DNA from: Hyalella azteca
Taxonomy: Eukaryota > Arthropoda > Malacostraca > Amphipoda > Hyalellidae
Assembly: GCF_000764305.2 (NCBI RefSeq)
Contig: NW_025944354.1
Location: forward strand, 124,001-188,000
Direction: 5' to 3'
DNA: 64,000 bases
Shown piece by piece: positions 23,601 to 37,806 of this stretch. A program made the position numbers and the translations under genes. Each line of letters starts with the position of its first letter. Positions within the stretch are counted from its first letter, which is position 1. Below the pieces are notes generated by a model. That model saw nothing but the letters and a program-made list of their open reading frames with translations. It was not told the DNA's origin and ran no database searches.

Positions 23601-26600
23601 AAATGAACACATGCATGCTGTTCTTACTCAACGTTTGAGATACGTCTGAGTCACTGTGAGTCAGAGCTCGAGAGGCTCCATGGGCGCGATCGTAGTGTAA
23701 TAGGGGTTTGGTGCATGAAACTTTTTTATTTGTGTACGCTTCTGTCTTATGCGCGACCGTTTGAACCTTTGTCGTTTATACAAGAGTTCATGGAAGCACT
23801 ATTTTTTGCGTATTTACGCTGTTAGTATAGGGCATAGTCTCAAAGATCGCTGGCTGACGAATGTAGTAATGCCGTAAACCAGTTTGGAATAGTAAAACAG
23901 AATAGAAACAAGCCATTTTAAAAACAGTTGCAATGAACCACTTATGATACAGTTTCAAGTTCCAGTTTAGTGGATAACATAAGTTGGAGTGGCGAGGGAC
24001 CTAGTAAAAATTTTCTTTATATGCCTGTTTTTGTGACTATTTTGCGGTGAATTTTTTCCCCAAGTTTTTGTGACTATTTTGCGGAGTACTGGGCGTTTTG
24101 TTGTATTTCTGAGTCATGACGCTGCACTGAGAATCATAAATAACATCACGTATAAGTTGTTATTAGTATTTAAAAGCATTAAAGGTAAATTATAAGTATG
24201 GTCAACCGTCGTCAAGTTGGCAGCCATTATCATCTTTTGGGATCCGCATTAGTTTCCACTGAAGTTTCGACCGGATAAAAAAAAGCTGCGTTTTGTAAGA
24301 TGCAGTACAACTCTTTAAACTTTCTACTTTTATTGTTCTCAGCAAACATTTGAATTGTGGTTATTGCGTCCACAACTGCGTCCAAGATGACATAACTGGA
24401 ATGAATCGTAGGTCGTTCCGGCAACGTTGCTTCACGTTCCGGACAAACTCTTCATGGAAGTAAGAGGCACGTATTAAAGTTGTTACTTTTTAATGTATAT
24501 ATTGGACAACTTTATAACGGTGCAGCAATCGGATACAAATTATTCAGTTTGAACTTTTTTGCTGAAATTTTATGTCGTGCTTCAGCAGTCGCGCGTGATG
24601 AAATTGAGATTTATTGTTGATCAGTAACAAATATATCAACAATCATGCATGCCATTAAAACCAGCATCACTCCAATCGATAAGTCATTGCCACATTTCTT
24701 TAGTTGAAAGAAGCTTGTGAATGACTCTTAGTTTCGTATTATTTGCTTTTTATGTGTATTTTAATAGTATATTTTCATCGGCGCATATTTTTTTCAAATT
24801 ACTTTTGTTACCATGCTCGTCTATGAACAGCAATCATAGATTTTTACATATGATGTGTGTTTATGACTGCATCGTATTTATCTTGCTCTTCATCGATCTG
24901 CATCCCGTTTTCCGAAGATGCCTCGTTCGTCATCAGGCGACCAGAAGTTTTTAGACAAAAAATTCCTCCTTCTCACTTGGTTTTTTTCTCTCGGGCGGAA
25001 TTGAGCAGGAGCTTTCCTTGCTCTTATTGACAGAAACGAGCGAAGCACTCTTCTCCCAAGGCGGGAAACTGACGACCAGAAACATGTATCGAACAAGCAA
25101 ATTTTGTCCGATATATCGGCGGACTGAGTGGACTTCTGGAGGGGGTAATATATATGAACAAGTGCAAATATCATATTGGAATTTGAAACTACACCTTTTT
25201 ATATAACTTTTTTGTAACATTATGTAAATTATTTGGTATTCTGGAACTTTTTAGGATAACCACCTTGATTATGAGAGTCAGCATTCATAGAATTCCACCT
25301 TTCCGGGTTGAATATGTGTGGTCTGTTTAATACGTAATACACGAAAGCCCCTAAGGAAACAGTATGTTCGGAGCTAATACAAGTAACTAATTCAACGCTT
25401 CAGCTCTGACGTAGACTTTTTTCTTCTTTTAGCCATTGTTGCTTGTTTAAAGACTATATTCATATTTTTTGCGATAACCATTGCAATTCGTTCATTAATG
25501 CAATCAAATAAATTATACAACTCATCGCGACTCGCTTTCAAAAAATCACTACTCTCGAAATTGCTGGACCTTCTTACAGCTTGATCCTCATTTGATTTCA
25601 TTGTGAAATTGCTGGATCTTCTTACAGTTTGAACCTCATTTGATTTGTTCCTACATTTTATGGTCTTGGTAAAATCTATGAGCTTCTAAAAAAATAGCCT
25701 ACTTACTTAAAAGAAGCTGCTATTTATTTTGATTTTCTGAAGATTCACGGACCCTTCAAATGAAATTATAAGTCAATTTGTGTGGCTTTAGTGAACGAGA
25801 TTCCAATAGAGATGCGTTTACATGCCAGAACAGAAAAAAAATTTGTTCTGTGGATGCTTAGAAGGCTGTGTGATCGAGGCGGTGCAGAGTAAACATGCGA
25901 TGTTTCCGGCAGTGTATTTCGTTTTTCTCAATGGTGAAATGAACATTTCTCAATAACTAAGTACTGTGCTGCCAAATTAAGCCATAGTTCGCTTAAGGTT
26001 CATTTATTGTTCCGAAAATTACGTTCTTAGCAATTCAAAGAGCGATTTTCGCCATAGAAATACGCTGCATCCATTTCAAATTTCGACGATGTTAATTTCC
26101 ACTTACGGTGCATCCGTTCCTAACCAAGAGGATGTCCATTCCGGGAAAAGGATGACGTGGTGATAGTGTTGAAAAAACATGCCTTCGATCCTGCAGTATA
26201 TACTCTATCAATGTCGACGAAACACGTAATTCTAAAGCCGAGATTGGGCTCTCTCGGGGCCGAAAAACATGGCCAGTGTTGGCGATGGACGGTGACTCTT
26301 ATATACCGCGGCTAGACGACCTGGGAGCGCGTAATGCGACGCGCGGCCGAGGGGGCGAACAGTCGCCTTCTGTGCCGCCTCTGAGTTACGCGTCATCATT
26401 TATATGTGCGAATATAAAGAGGGTTATGTATACCTCCAAACATTAGTGTGATGAACCATATCCTGTTTAATTATTATCATGGAGATCGCATGATCGTTGG
26501 AATTCCAAATTAGAGAATTTCCAATGTTTGAGATTTTGATCGTTTCATACATTTTTGTCTAAATAAAGAATGATTCACTTAAGTTTGGTACTCGTACAGA

Positions 26601-29600
26601 GAAAACATGCAGTACATCACCTAATTTTAGTCTTGTGTATCTTATTCCTAATTACTGAATTCAACGAAAACTTGTATCGCTTCGCATGCGTGTTCCGTTT
26701 TTCAGTTGCCATTATCGATGCGACTAGTATTGAGATGAGTAAGATAATTAGTGGGAAATACATTATGACATCGTTTAAGGATGAAGGTGGGAATAAGTAT
26801 TCGAAGAGATTTATTAAATGCCTACGTAAATAAAAGTTATAGCCATGATACTGACTCTGTGATGATGTGATTTTGGGAACTAATTCTAGGTGTAACAGCG
26901 AAATGCATGTGTGTTTACTGTTTAGTTCCCCCTCTTTAGTTATTATATAAAATATATAATCGTAATTAATGTATTAAATATAGAATTTTCACAATATTGT
27001 TATGAAGGAAAAAGTAAGAGACAAATGTGAAGAAGTAAAAGTTTATGTTCTTCCGTTCATTTGTTCAAACGATTTAAAAATGTTTCGATAAATAAATGCC
27101 TTCCAATTTCTATATATTCTCAGCAAAATGCCATCCAGTCTCTAAACTTGCTTGTTCTCTGGACCAGAAATGACTGATGTCTTGTCTTATATGCGCGGCT
27201 CCGAATATTGACAGCCTTGATTATCGGTCCCGGGTTTTTGTTTCCAAGGATAATTTTTGCTTCAACGGAGATTTTTACGGAAACTCAGCGCCGCTCAGCG
27301 TTAATGGGCTCCTATAATATTCTAGGCAGCTGGCGTTTTTATCTTGCGTCATAATTTTCTTTGTGCACTCGTGAATGTCAAGCTTTAAGCCGCAGTAGAG
27401 GAAAGGTCAAGTCATTAATTTTTTTTCCGAAATAAGAGACAGGATCATGAATTGGAAACCTACAGTTGTTAAGTTTTGGAAATTTTATAATAAATATAAT
27501 TATTATACAGAATAGATGAAACGATGATAAAAATTTTAATCAATCTTATCTACGTTGCTCGCTCTTATTTACTTTTCACTAAGAAAGAAAATTGTAGCAT
27601 TGCAAAACTTTTAATTTCGACAGAATGGAGAACTTGCACATTATTGTATGAAATACACGCTGTTTTATAAGTTACAATCGAATTGTTGTAACAGTTTTGA
27701 TTGTTTAAAAACTAAAATACTACAACTTTTAGCCATTATAAATATTTTTCCACAGCAAAATTTTTTTCCCTTGTCTGCAAAAAATGCTCACAAAATCATA
27801 TGTATATATTAGCGATGCAACAATAGCTTATTTTTGACCGGTGACTGTCGGCTAAAACAGTTCAACAAGTAATAATAATGGTAGCCCATGAGTATCCAGC
27901 TTATAGTTTTTATATCGGCTTTGCACCTCTAAAAATCTATCATTGTTTCTGGATTGTTTGTACGGCTAAACAAAAATCTATCATTGCTTCTGGATTGGAT
28001 GATAGTTACGCACATCCAGATCTGGTGCAAGTTTCAACAGGCTGGCCCCTCGAGTGTCTCGGTGCCACTCACCATGGATTTATTTATCCCTCTAGTCTCG
28101 CGCCATTATGCGTTTACTTTTTCATAGCATCGAGACCGTGGTCCCCCCATGCTGCGGAAACGCACGCGGCAGGAACGGTTCTGGCCTCGACCGCTCCTGT
28201 CTCTCTGTAGCTGGATTCCCTCTAGAAAAACTCTTGTTGTTATGATGCCGCTGGATTTATGAAGGTAATAACGCTCTTGAAGCTAAGAGGGAGAAGTGCA
28301 TGGGTGCCTAATAATAGAAGATTAATAGCCTTGATATAGGGATGGATGTGGTGTTGAAAAGCCGCATCAGTTGCGGTGGTGACTTGCACAGGAAGGGAAG
28401 ATGACATTTGTAATAACACTATTGCTGTTTTCAAACTTTCATCTGCGGTCTATTGCCGGGAATTTCCAGTATTTATTCTTATCTGGCAAAAATAGTGTAA
28501 CTGCACAGTGGCAAAAACAGTGTAACGGCAAGTAAACACGCTCCGATCGGGCCGTCGTTTTACTGGGTTTATGTTCTTATGCGTTACGCAGTTGACATTC
28601 AGTATTTACTGAAAAAAAACTTCAGCCGATTTGAGAGCTTCAAATTTTCTTGAAATTATCCCAATAGATAATGTAAGCGACTTAATTTCTGATAATGTTT
28701 GTATTATTTAATTTAGAATAACTTTAGTTAGAGAAAAATATTAGTCTGCCTCGATGATCAATATTTATTTGAATGATCTTGATTAAAAATTAAATTTTTT
28801 CTATTTAGTTTTCAGAGATTTGTGAACTTTAGGTTAAAAATATACCAAGGTTTTATCATTATAATTTAGTAAATCTTGAACTTAAGCGAAAAGAGTTTTC
28901 ATTCATGAAAGTGCCATACTAAATTGATTCGGCCGGCGATAGTTCATGTTGAGGGTAAGTTAAAAAAAATAATTTCATGAAACATGTATATCATATGCTT
29001 GTGGTTCACTCTTTTTTTTCAATTGTCGTATTTTTGTATTTAAAAATTTTTTTCGCTAAGGACGTTATATTCTGAGAGCGTGAGAATTTTTCCCAAGGAA
29101 ATTCTTTTGCCAAGCAGTGTGAACGAATTGCGCTCGTGAAGGCGAGACTCGAGAAACTTCTCGTATATTCTTGATCACTCGATTTCTTATTGTCAGTTCT
29201 GGCAATGCCAAGTTTATAAATGATTAAGTTTTGCTCTGAATAATATACTTTTTTAAACATCGTGAACAACATCTTCTTCTGCATAAACTGATCTACAGTG
29301 AAATGATTAGTCGTTTCAACGTTATTTACTTCTTTGGTCTCTGCATTTCTCCGGGCAGCGGGCACTGTAAGATTCCATTTTTAGGATCGAGTATTTGTTT
29401 TTTGACAATTAATTCTTCCTCTGAAACTTTTGGGAAAATTTCTTAATAAATGTTAATTAAGAAGTTTTCGCGTGAATAAATATATGTGTTCAAAAAGATT
29501 TAAAATTTTACTTGGGAATTACAAAGTATCCTTTCGGAAAAGCGTAAGTTTGGAGGCAGTGCGATTGTAGCATGAATTATTCAATGGTAATTGAGTTTCA

Positions 29601-31212
29601 ACCATATAGATGACTGTGCCACATTCTAACTCTTTAATTCATTTTAATAAGTCACGTTTTTGTCTAGGTAGACGTGTAGAGTTAAAAAACGAACGGGCTA
29701 TCAATTTTTGACGGGAATTCCGAAGATTTCTTTTTCCAGGCAACTTCTCACACAAAAACCGAACAAAATTTCGTCAAATCAAGCCGCGGATTGCAGCCTC
29801 ATCTTTCACCCCTTCCGCCGCGGTCGTAACTCACGGCTTTAACCGCACCGATGACATCTTTACGACACCTCACATGGACCATTCATGTGGCCAATATAAA
29901 TCCATTGCACGCCTCCCTATTCAAGTGATGAACGACTTATTGAGTTTTAGACTCGGCACTCTCATGTACCGTGAAATTTCTATTAGGCGTAGTTCGTCGC
30001 GGCTTGTAGTGCACGTTTCGAAAATAGTATTCCTTTAACGTACGATTTTATTGTTCGCTACATTCGTCGAGTTTTATCATTTTTCGAACTTTGTTACTGC
30101 TTCAGAATTCGATCGTTTTCATGGTTGCATTTAACTTGATGGAATTTGTTGGAAAATTTGAATCTTCAGCTAATTTATCTAGAATGCCAATTATGTACTT
30201 TTTAATTTACTTCAGGTTGGCCAAATATTCTTCAAGATTGTACCCGTAACTAGGGGATGCATAATAAATTATTTGGACCGAATTGGAACCCGTTACATTA
30301 GAATGAACTGTCAATTGTTTTTCTTTTTCGTTAAACAAAGAATACGTCGATTATTTTTCTTGACTTATTATATCACGTATGGTACATCTCTTTTATTCCG
30401 ACACAACCAATTATGATTAACAACTTTCTTTGGATCAGCATATTGAACCGTGGTTGTCAAGCGGCAGCGAACCGGTAATGGAAGGGTCACCAAAAATAAT
30501 AATCAGCTGCCGGGTTTCTATTAGAGATGTGCAGGGTAATTCCGGATATTAGGATGACGTACTAGCATTAGCAAGTTATTGTATACACTCGGTAATAGTT
30601 ATGTGAGGTTCAGTCAGTTACAGTGTTATTTTCATGGCTTTCGTTTACGAACGTTCGAGAAATTCAAAGATTATTCATGAATATTAAAACTTGGATTTTA
30701 ATTCAATGTATTTATGCTAATGATGAAGGCAAGAAAACGTTCTTGCGGTCGAACTAACTGAACAGTTAATGGATATTTTTGAAGGGAATAATGCCTGATG
30801 GAATGATGGGATATTTAAGAGTAATTTTTGAGTTTAGGGTGTTTTAAATTTGAACGTTGAAAAATAAACTCAAGTTCAGTTTTATTAATTTTTACGGTTA
30901 AAGAAGAAAAGCTTGACACTTCGAAGAAGTTACTGTTAAATCTACTCAAATAAATATGTTTTGGTATTAATTAAATTATCCTTTACCTTTTCCCCTAAAT
31001 TTATTTCCGTGTTAATTAAATTATTCCCTTATACCTTCTCCCGGAGTCCTCATCGAATTAATATTCCTTCCTAACTCAACATTTGGCCAACGAATGATAA
31101 TTTCGGATGCAGTATTAGCCTTCAGCCAGCCACGGGAATTTATGCAATCCCACGAAGATCATCAAATTAGAACCTGCATGCACTGTTGGCCGGCCATATT
31201 GGCATGGCTTTC
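23601..31212. other. Long non-coding stretch, no gene supported
   Basis: No recognisable exon. Small direct duplications occur at 24028-24083 (TTTTTGTGACTATTTTGCGG) and 25557-25650. A CpG-richer segment lies at 26225-26425. Open frames at 26570-26833, 27878-28210 and 29006-29365 (minus, 119 codons) have no known motif. Confidence 0.5.
25557..25650. repeat. 48-bp tandem dimer
   Basis: GAAATTGCTGGAYCTTCTTACAG followed by a TTGA-CCTCATTTGATTT segment occurs twice in tandem with a few differences. Confidence 0.85.
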
Positions 31213-31520
31213 AGCTCACGAATGACAGCCTCGTCAATAACTCATGTGTCACTCCTTCGCGCCGTTGCGACTCAAACTTTAATTGTCAGCTGGGGCCATA
31301 CTTTTAAAACTCGCTAAGTGAACGTAAGTACTTACGCTTTATTTTCTTGTCTACGATTGGTGGATTTTGCTTAAGAGGCTGTCAATGATTGGCTGATGGA
31401 CTTACGATCTCTTAACTTTTTTGAAAGAATGGGCCCAGCTCACGAATGACAGCCTCGCCAATAACTCATAGTCATATGTCACTTCTGCGCGCCGTTGCCA
31501 CTCAAACGCACTTCAATTGT
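31213..31520. repeat. About 80-bp direct duplication split by a MITE
   Basis: The segment AGCTCACGAATGACAGCCTC through CGCCGTTGC-ACTCAAAC and CAATTGT/TAATTGT is present at 31213-31288 and again at 31437-31520. The family B element at 31292-31436 sits exactly between the copies. The copies differ by small indels and substitutions. Confidence 0.85.
31292..31436 (-). mobile_element. Family B MITE, full copy in reverse orientation (B3)
   Basis: Starts GGGGCCATACTTTTAAAACT and ends TTTGAAAGAATGGGCCC, the reverse orientation of B1 and B2. It contains the ACGTAAGTACTTACG palindrome and both CCAAT-type boxes (as ATTGG). AGCT lies on each side, but this is also part of the surrounding duplication, so it cannot be taken as a target duplication. 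Confidence 0.9.
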
Positions 31521-31585
31521 ACGTCTTAGTCGTTTCGTTGATGGCTGAAGGACGATCATTTTTGATCAATTGAAGTAGCCATGCA

Positions 31586-31730
31586 GGGCCCATACTTTCA
31601 AAAAAGTTAAGAGATCGTAAGTTCATCAGCCAATCATTGACGGCCTTTCGAGCAAAATCCACAAATCATAGACAAGAAAATAGAGCGTAAGTACTTACGT
31701 TCACTTAGCGAATTTTGAAAGTATGGCCCC
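31586..31730 (+). mobile_element. Family B MITE, full copy (B4)
   Basis: Starts GGGCCCATACTTTCAAAAAA and ends TTTGAAAGTATGGCCCC. It is 145 bp with all family features, close to B2 in sequence, and only 150 bp from the inverted copy B3. No clear target duplication. Confidence 0.92.
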
Positions 31731-34700
31731 AAGCCTCTAAATATGTCTTTAACATTGATTTGTATTTATTATTAACAGCACTCTACTTTCTGTATACAAA
31801 TTCTGATTGTTTCGGCTCGTAAAGTTAATGAATTGTCCGTAACATTGTTGGCCAAATGGTGGCCGCCTGTCTGATTGTCTATTTTAATTGAGTCTGCCGT
31901 ACTTAATTTATTGCATCGATCGGGTTATCGGAAGTTGTTTGGTGGCGTAGTACAGAACGTATTATAGCTTTTTTATATTTATTTTATTTTGAGCTACCTT
32001 CCAGGACAATTAACTTGTTGATATTTTCACTATTTCGTTGAGATTCTGTCCTTTTAAAATTATTTTTACTGCCTTTAATATTTATTTCAGATCTCTTATA
32101 TTTCACTTATTTATTTTCATAATATATTGAAATTATTCCGATGCTCCGAATACAGTCTTTGTAAAAGCTGTAATTCCGTGAACGTTTTTATCTCATTTTT
32201 GTTTATTTTACAAGTAAGCGAATTATGCGTTCTTCCAGAGTAGCTTCGTCAATGAAATGTTATTATAAAATTTCCTTGCATGTGTAAAGTTTTATTAATT
32301 TTAATTACTTTGCGCATGCGATTTCAGCGTTTTGGTGAAGCATCAAATCAATTTTTACTAATTAATTGATCGTCGTTCAAATTAAGGAGCTTATTTTCCA
32401 AGCCATTTGTTATAGTATTCATCATTGCAGGCAAGTAACATCTATAGGTACGAATATATTATTTTGATACGCAAAGACCAGTAATAAAAAAACATATTGC
32501 ATTTGCATATGTTTGAGTAGGCAGTCATGAAAATCTGTCAGAGCAGATCAGCTTCGAATTCCGTCTACGTCAAAACATTCAGGCCACGCCTAATTAAAAT
32601 TCAATATCAGTTCTGACCTACTTCAAATTCAATGTGGTCTGACGTTCGTCTTGTTTCGGAACTATATACATAATCGACTGCTGTAGCTATACCAAGTATA
32701 CCATCCGTTCGAGTTCGGTCATCATTGCTTTATGATCGTGATGCAGGTCCGAAAATATGGATATTAACATTTTATAGCCTTCCTTTGCATTTTCGGTTTC
32801 ATCAATTAGCGCGCCAGAATTAACATTTTATATCGTGTATTATGGACAAAGTTACTTATGAAATTCTGAAATTCATAATTATTATGAAATTCAACTCTAA
32901 AATATTCAATATACTTCATTGTATACTTCATTCTTTACTGCCTCGATGATTCTCAATTCGTTTGATGTGATAGCCTGACAACAAATAAACCAGAAATGTT
33001 ATCTTTAGGAAAATGAGGTTTATGAACTCTTAACAAAAAATTTACCGTTTCGATTAGTTGAGCTATTTGCTTCCGAAATTCAGAACGTGCAGTTTTCATC
33101 CTGATTTGGTACAACTCATACTGTACCTATAATGAAATATATCAATTTACTTGCCTAACCTCATGGAATTTATAAAGAGAAAATTTGTTTGTAAATGTGC
33201 CTCTTTTGTTTCCGGTTGTACACATGTCGTCTCTGGACAGAACATGCAACACATGCATTGATATGAAACTGCACTTCATTATTCATTATGCTCAGAATTC
33301 GGGCTTCAAACTAACTCAGTATGCAGGAGTAACATTCATTCGCATGATGTTCTTCGGCTGTGTTATCCATGTCGAGTTATTTGTTTCACGTGTAATTTTC
33401 ATGTCGATCTTGCATTTCTCGATTTTTATTAACTTTCCATTGTTTATCAGCCATCCAATTTGTTCTCAGATGCAATTTCCCGATGCTGATTGATTTTAGA
33501 TATTTTTTAAATGAAGTATGCATAAGAGCATTGCAAACAATTCTTAATTTTAATGTCGTCGAATACGAATTCAAAGTAATTGACGATACTCCAAAGTTTA
33601 AACTATTACTACTTCCAACGGAATTAAGTGTTCTGTCGTTAGCGACATACAACGTGAGATAAACTTGCAATAACGACATTTGTTTATTTAAACCGCTAAC
33701 AAATTAAAACAAGACAACGACTCTAGTCTCATGCAGTTAAGACTACTTCTTTATTGTCAGAAGAAGTTGCCGTACTTTTCTGCAGGTGGCGGCAGAAATT
33801 CCTTCAGTCTAATTGGATGAAACTATGGCATCACGACCACGGCTCCTAACTTTCCTCTCTCTTCTTTGATCTTGAGAGGAATTAACGCAAAACTTTTATC
33901 TCCTCTAGATCTTCAGTGGATCCACGAAAAACAAGGTCATTATTGTAAAGCGATCGAGAGTGTTGCATCATGCGGCATAAAAAAAATCTTTGTTCTTGAA
34001 GAATTGCCTTTGCCTTGCTTTATTTTAAAATAAATATTTGTCATCATGATGAAATAACCAACACAATCGGTGGAGCGTTGTAGTTGATTAACTACTGGAT
34101 TCACCAATGTTTGATATAATATAATGCACAAACACAATTATTTCATTCATTAAAACTTTCGGTGATTTTGCTTATTTTTAATAAAATATCACAGCCACAT
34201 TATTTTTTCATCAGTGGCTTATGTCACTACTCCCTATCGAACCGGCCAGTCTCATCACTGTAATTTGTATGCGTGTCTCACGAAGGCTTCGTTCACGCAA
34301 CGGCTTCGCCACGTGGAAGCCGATGCAACTTGTGCGTCTCTCTGTTATGGCGAAGTCCTATCTCTGCTATCCTGATATAGTTCAGTCTTTCAAGTCCTGA
34401 TCTTTGTCAACTTCTACACTGCTATAGGGTGGTCTTGAGAGCCATATCATAGAGTCCCGATATTCTTCTCGAGGTCATATCTCCCAAAATTTCGTAATTT
34501 CAATAATGATGCTACGAGTGTATATATTGGTAATCACGACTGTGCTGCGGAAGTCTTATTTACGTTACGGAATAATATTTGTTCTTAATCCTAAATAGTT
34601 TAAAACTTTAGTAGTGTTGCTGTCCACATCTCAGTTGCAACGGTCGTTTAAAAGACGAAACCAACTGCAATACCTGCTCGAATCTGCCTCGTGAGAAAAA

Positions 34701-36770
34701 CAGCCCAATTATTGCCGGCCGACTATTGGTCGTCCATCTACTGTCCATTACCTACTCATGACTCTTTGTAATCTAAAGATATACGTTTATTTTACGGCAT
34801 TATTGAATCTCTGCAGGACCCGCTGAATTATTGAGCTTCATTGACTTGAGTCTTATGCCTTATCACGAACTGCCGAGTCTTCCCCCGGTGGCTTTCAAAA
34901 CAGTGTAGTCCCATTATATATAAAGTCAATATTAATAAGCTAGGTATGATGTCCCTAGGCTCTGTGCAGGTGGTCAGGTTGCAATGATGATTGTCCTCGG
35001 CGCATTTTCGTTTTCCTTAACTATACTAAGATATGGTACAGTTATACCTTCCTGTGCCTGAGCATTGGTAGATTTTTCATATTTAATTAGAAAACGTTTC
35101 AAGTATTTTTTTATTGTCATAATAAAGTGTAATCATTATATATAATTAAAAAATTTTGTATGTTCCAAAAATAATGGTGTGTTTGAAGGTCTCAGATAGG
35201 TTTATCTTATGCCCCATCAATGATGAGTCACTTTTCTTGAAGATTTTTTTCCAATTTGTTATGAGAACCTTGGGTGCATGGCCTTTTTAGCCTTATTAAA
35301 TAATTAAGTCTCTAGCTGGTCGGTCATGTGTTATCATTTTTTATTAAATGTGTCATTTTATGCTGCAAAATCTATTCTTTCTGATTACTTATTCTCTCGA
35401 AAGTATTACTATCCTCGGATGTTGATCGATCTGTATATGTTCCCGTACCAAACTTCATTGTTTGCACAGTAATTAGAGCAGTTTGAAGTTGTGCATCATT
35501 GCAGCCCTTCACTAATGCACATGCGAGAGGCAGTAAGTGCTCAGTCGTCTTAACACGTGACACGCACACGTTGCACGCACACGCACGTGCTCTCCTGCAA
35601 CTCTGGGGGATTACACGAGATACGTGGCGGCCCCCCCAGGGCAGCGACGGCGTCCTGTGCAACCCGATCCTAGGGCCGGAGCCCCGCGGGAGCTACGGGG
35701 AGCTACGGGAGGCCCAAGGGGAGATTATTCCCAATGAAAATTTACAGACGCGTCAGCTTCTGATTTGGAGTGCCAGAAGCTGGAGCGACTCTAAATTTTG
35801 TTAGGGTTTCGCTGCGATATTCCCCCTTATTAACCTTTGCATATATAGGCTTGGGTTTATTTGGAACGTGTTAGGAATTCCTTCGATACTTTGTTGAGGC
35901 TCTCAAAACCATCTATATCACAATTAAATCATAATTAAAATCATAATCATGAATCATAATTAAAAAACTTTATTACGCCACACAATTCAAGTAATAATTA
36001 AATAACACGTGCTCTAAAATATTTCGAAAAATACTCAAACACACTCTAAAAGAACCGTATAACAAAGATAAATAACTAATTATAGACTAGGTAAACCTAA
36101 TAAACATATTCAAAAACATAAAATCAAAGCATTCACAAATAGTACACTCCATATTTTCACAAAAATACACACTCCATATTTACCTGTTCACATTTAAATA
36201 TAGGCCTACAACGAATCCTAACTTCGCACATATTATTTCCCTCCGCCCTGACTGCAATAAATGTTAATATTTATTGCAGTAAATTAACATTTTTTGACAC
36301 AATGAAGATTAGATTATTCATTTTGATCCATCGGTAGAGTTATGTATGCTTATTGTACGCTTGGTGTTGAAAAATAAATTTCCGAAAATTATACGCAAGT
36401 CTCTTTTAAGTGAAAAATTAGTAAGCATCTCGATTTTTATTATGTTTAATTTTTTATTCGATAAAAGGATAACTACTAATGTAGTTGATGGAAATAACGT
36501 ACAATTTTCTTACGTAACTTATCTTCAGTAGTTCATGGCACCGACGATTTTGAAACTTGTAAATTGTAACTATTCACCTTCCAGCAACTGTTATTTAATC
36601 ACCACCAATTCCACGGCCTAAATGTTAGTTAGTGCTCAGTTTATACGGTTGTTTTAATCAACGTAAAGTTGTTATTTCTCGCTCGAGTTCCGGGACCAAC
36701 CGTCCCCTCCGCTGCTCGTGTCGAGTGGCGTCCGCAATCCGCCACCTGGCGTCCGATACCGACGCCGATA
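31731..36770. other. No gene supported
   Basis: AT-rich overall. A GC-rich island at about 35550-35730 carries a 101-codon plus-strand frame (35499-35804) that matches no family I recognise. A 102-codon hydrophobic frame at 33185-33493 is likewise unassigned. Confidence 0.5.
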
Positions 36771-36906
36771 AGGCGGCGGACATGTTCCCTCTCGCCTGTA
36801 CCTGCCAGCGAGGCGGCGGACATGTTCCCCCTCGCCTGTACCGGCCAGCGAGGCGGCGGACATGTTCCCCCTCGCCTGTACCGGCCAGCGAGGCGGCGGA
36901 CATGTT
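36771..36906. repeat. 40-bp GC-rich minisatellite, 3.4 units
   Basis: AGGCGGCGGACATGTTCCCC + CTCGCCTGTACCGGCCAGCG repeats at 36771, 36811, 36851 and partially at 36891. It is much richer in GC and CpG than the surrounding DNA. The 40-bp period rotates the reading frame each unit, yet frames on both strands remain open. Confidence 0.95.
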
Positions 36907-37466
36907 TCTCCTTAAAATGTTCTGTATTTTTTGATATTTACTACGCGAAAAAATTTCTGTTTTTATATGAATTAACTGTAATGAAGTTTTGGTTTTACAA
37001 TAATCCGGAAGGCGAAAATTTTGTCAATAATCTAACAAGATAACTCAGTTTATTTTTTCACAAAAAATTCAAACTAGCGAGAAAAATAATAAAATTATTG
37101 ATCCTAGTGATTTTTTAAGGGATCAAATTTGGAAATTCATCATATATGTAAATCGAACGAATTAAGCTTTGATCGAGTTTTACAAATTTTATATCGTCCC
37201 ATTTCCCCCGCAGTGATTTGCATGGTGTTTGAACACCACTCTTTTACAACCCCTCAGTTGAGGGCTGTTATTTTAGTACTCACTCAACACTTTAAACTCC
37301 ACTTCATTCCCCAATACGCGTCTTTTATTGAGTGTAATATTATTGTTACTCTGAGAACTACGTCTGTACATCACACGGAATCATTGACATCATTAAAATT
37401 TTACGATGAAAATACGGTTTGTGAGACCCAAGTGCGACGACGCGATAAGCGCGTTTGGCGACTCTA

Positions 37467-37806
37467 CACCCATTATACTGCGTGCACCCATTACACTGCG
37501 TGCACCCATTACACTGCGTGCACCCATTACACTGCGTGCACCCATTACACTGCGTGCACCCATTACCTTGCGTGCACCCATTACACTGCGTGCACCCATT
37601 ACACTGCGTGCACCCATTACACTGCGTGCACCCATTACACTGCGTGCACTCATTACACTGCGTGCACCCATTACACTGCGTGCACCCATTACACTGCGTG
37701 CACCCATTACACTGCGTGCACCCATTACACTGCGTGCACCCATTACACTGCTTGCACCCATTACACTGCGTGCACCCATTACACTGCGTGCACCCATTAC
37801 ACTGCG
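37467..37806. repeat. 18-bp minisatellite, about 19 units
   Basis: The unit TGCACCCATTACACTGCG is repeated about 19 times and is almost perfectly homogeneous (single variants near 37565, 37648 and 37751). Because the period is six codons, all three plus frames and two minus frames are open, giving frames up to 250 codons (37129-37881) with repeats such as HYTACT, ITLRAP and HPLHCV. I do not regard any as a gene. Confidence 0.95.

Noticed and set aside
29006..29365. 119-codon minus-strand frame as a gene
   Set aside because: Lys/Ser/Thr-rich with no known motif or splice context; fits chance in this composition.
35499..35804. 101-codon frame in a GC-rich island as an exon
   Set aside because: No family recognised, and an overlapping frame is open on the minus strand. 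Left as unassigned.
37467..37806. CRISPR-like array
   Set aside because: Units are contiguous without unique spacers, and the genome is eukaryotic.
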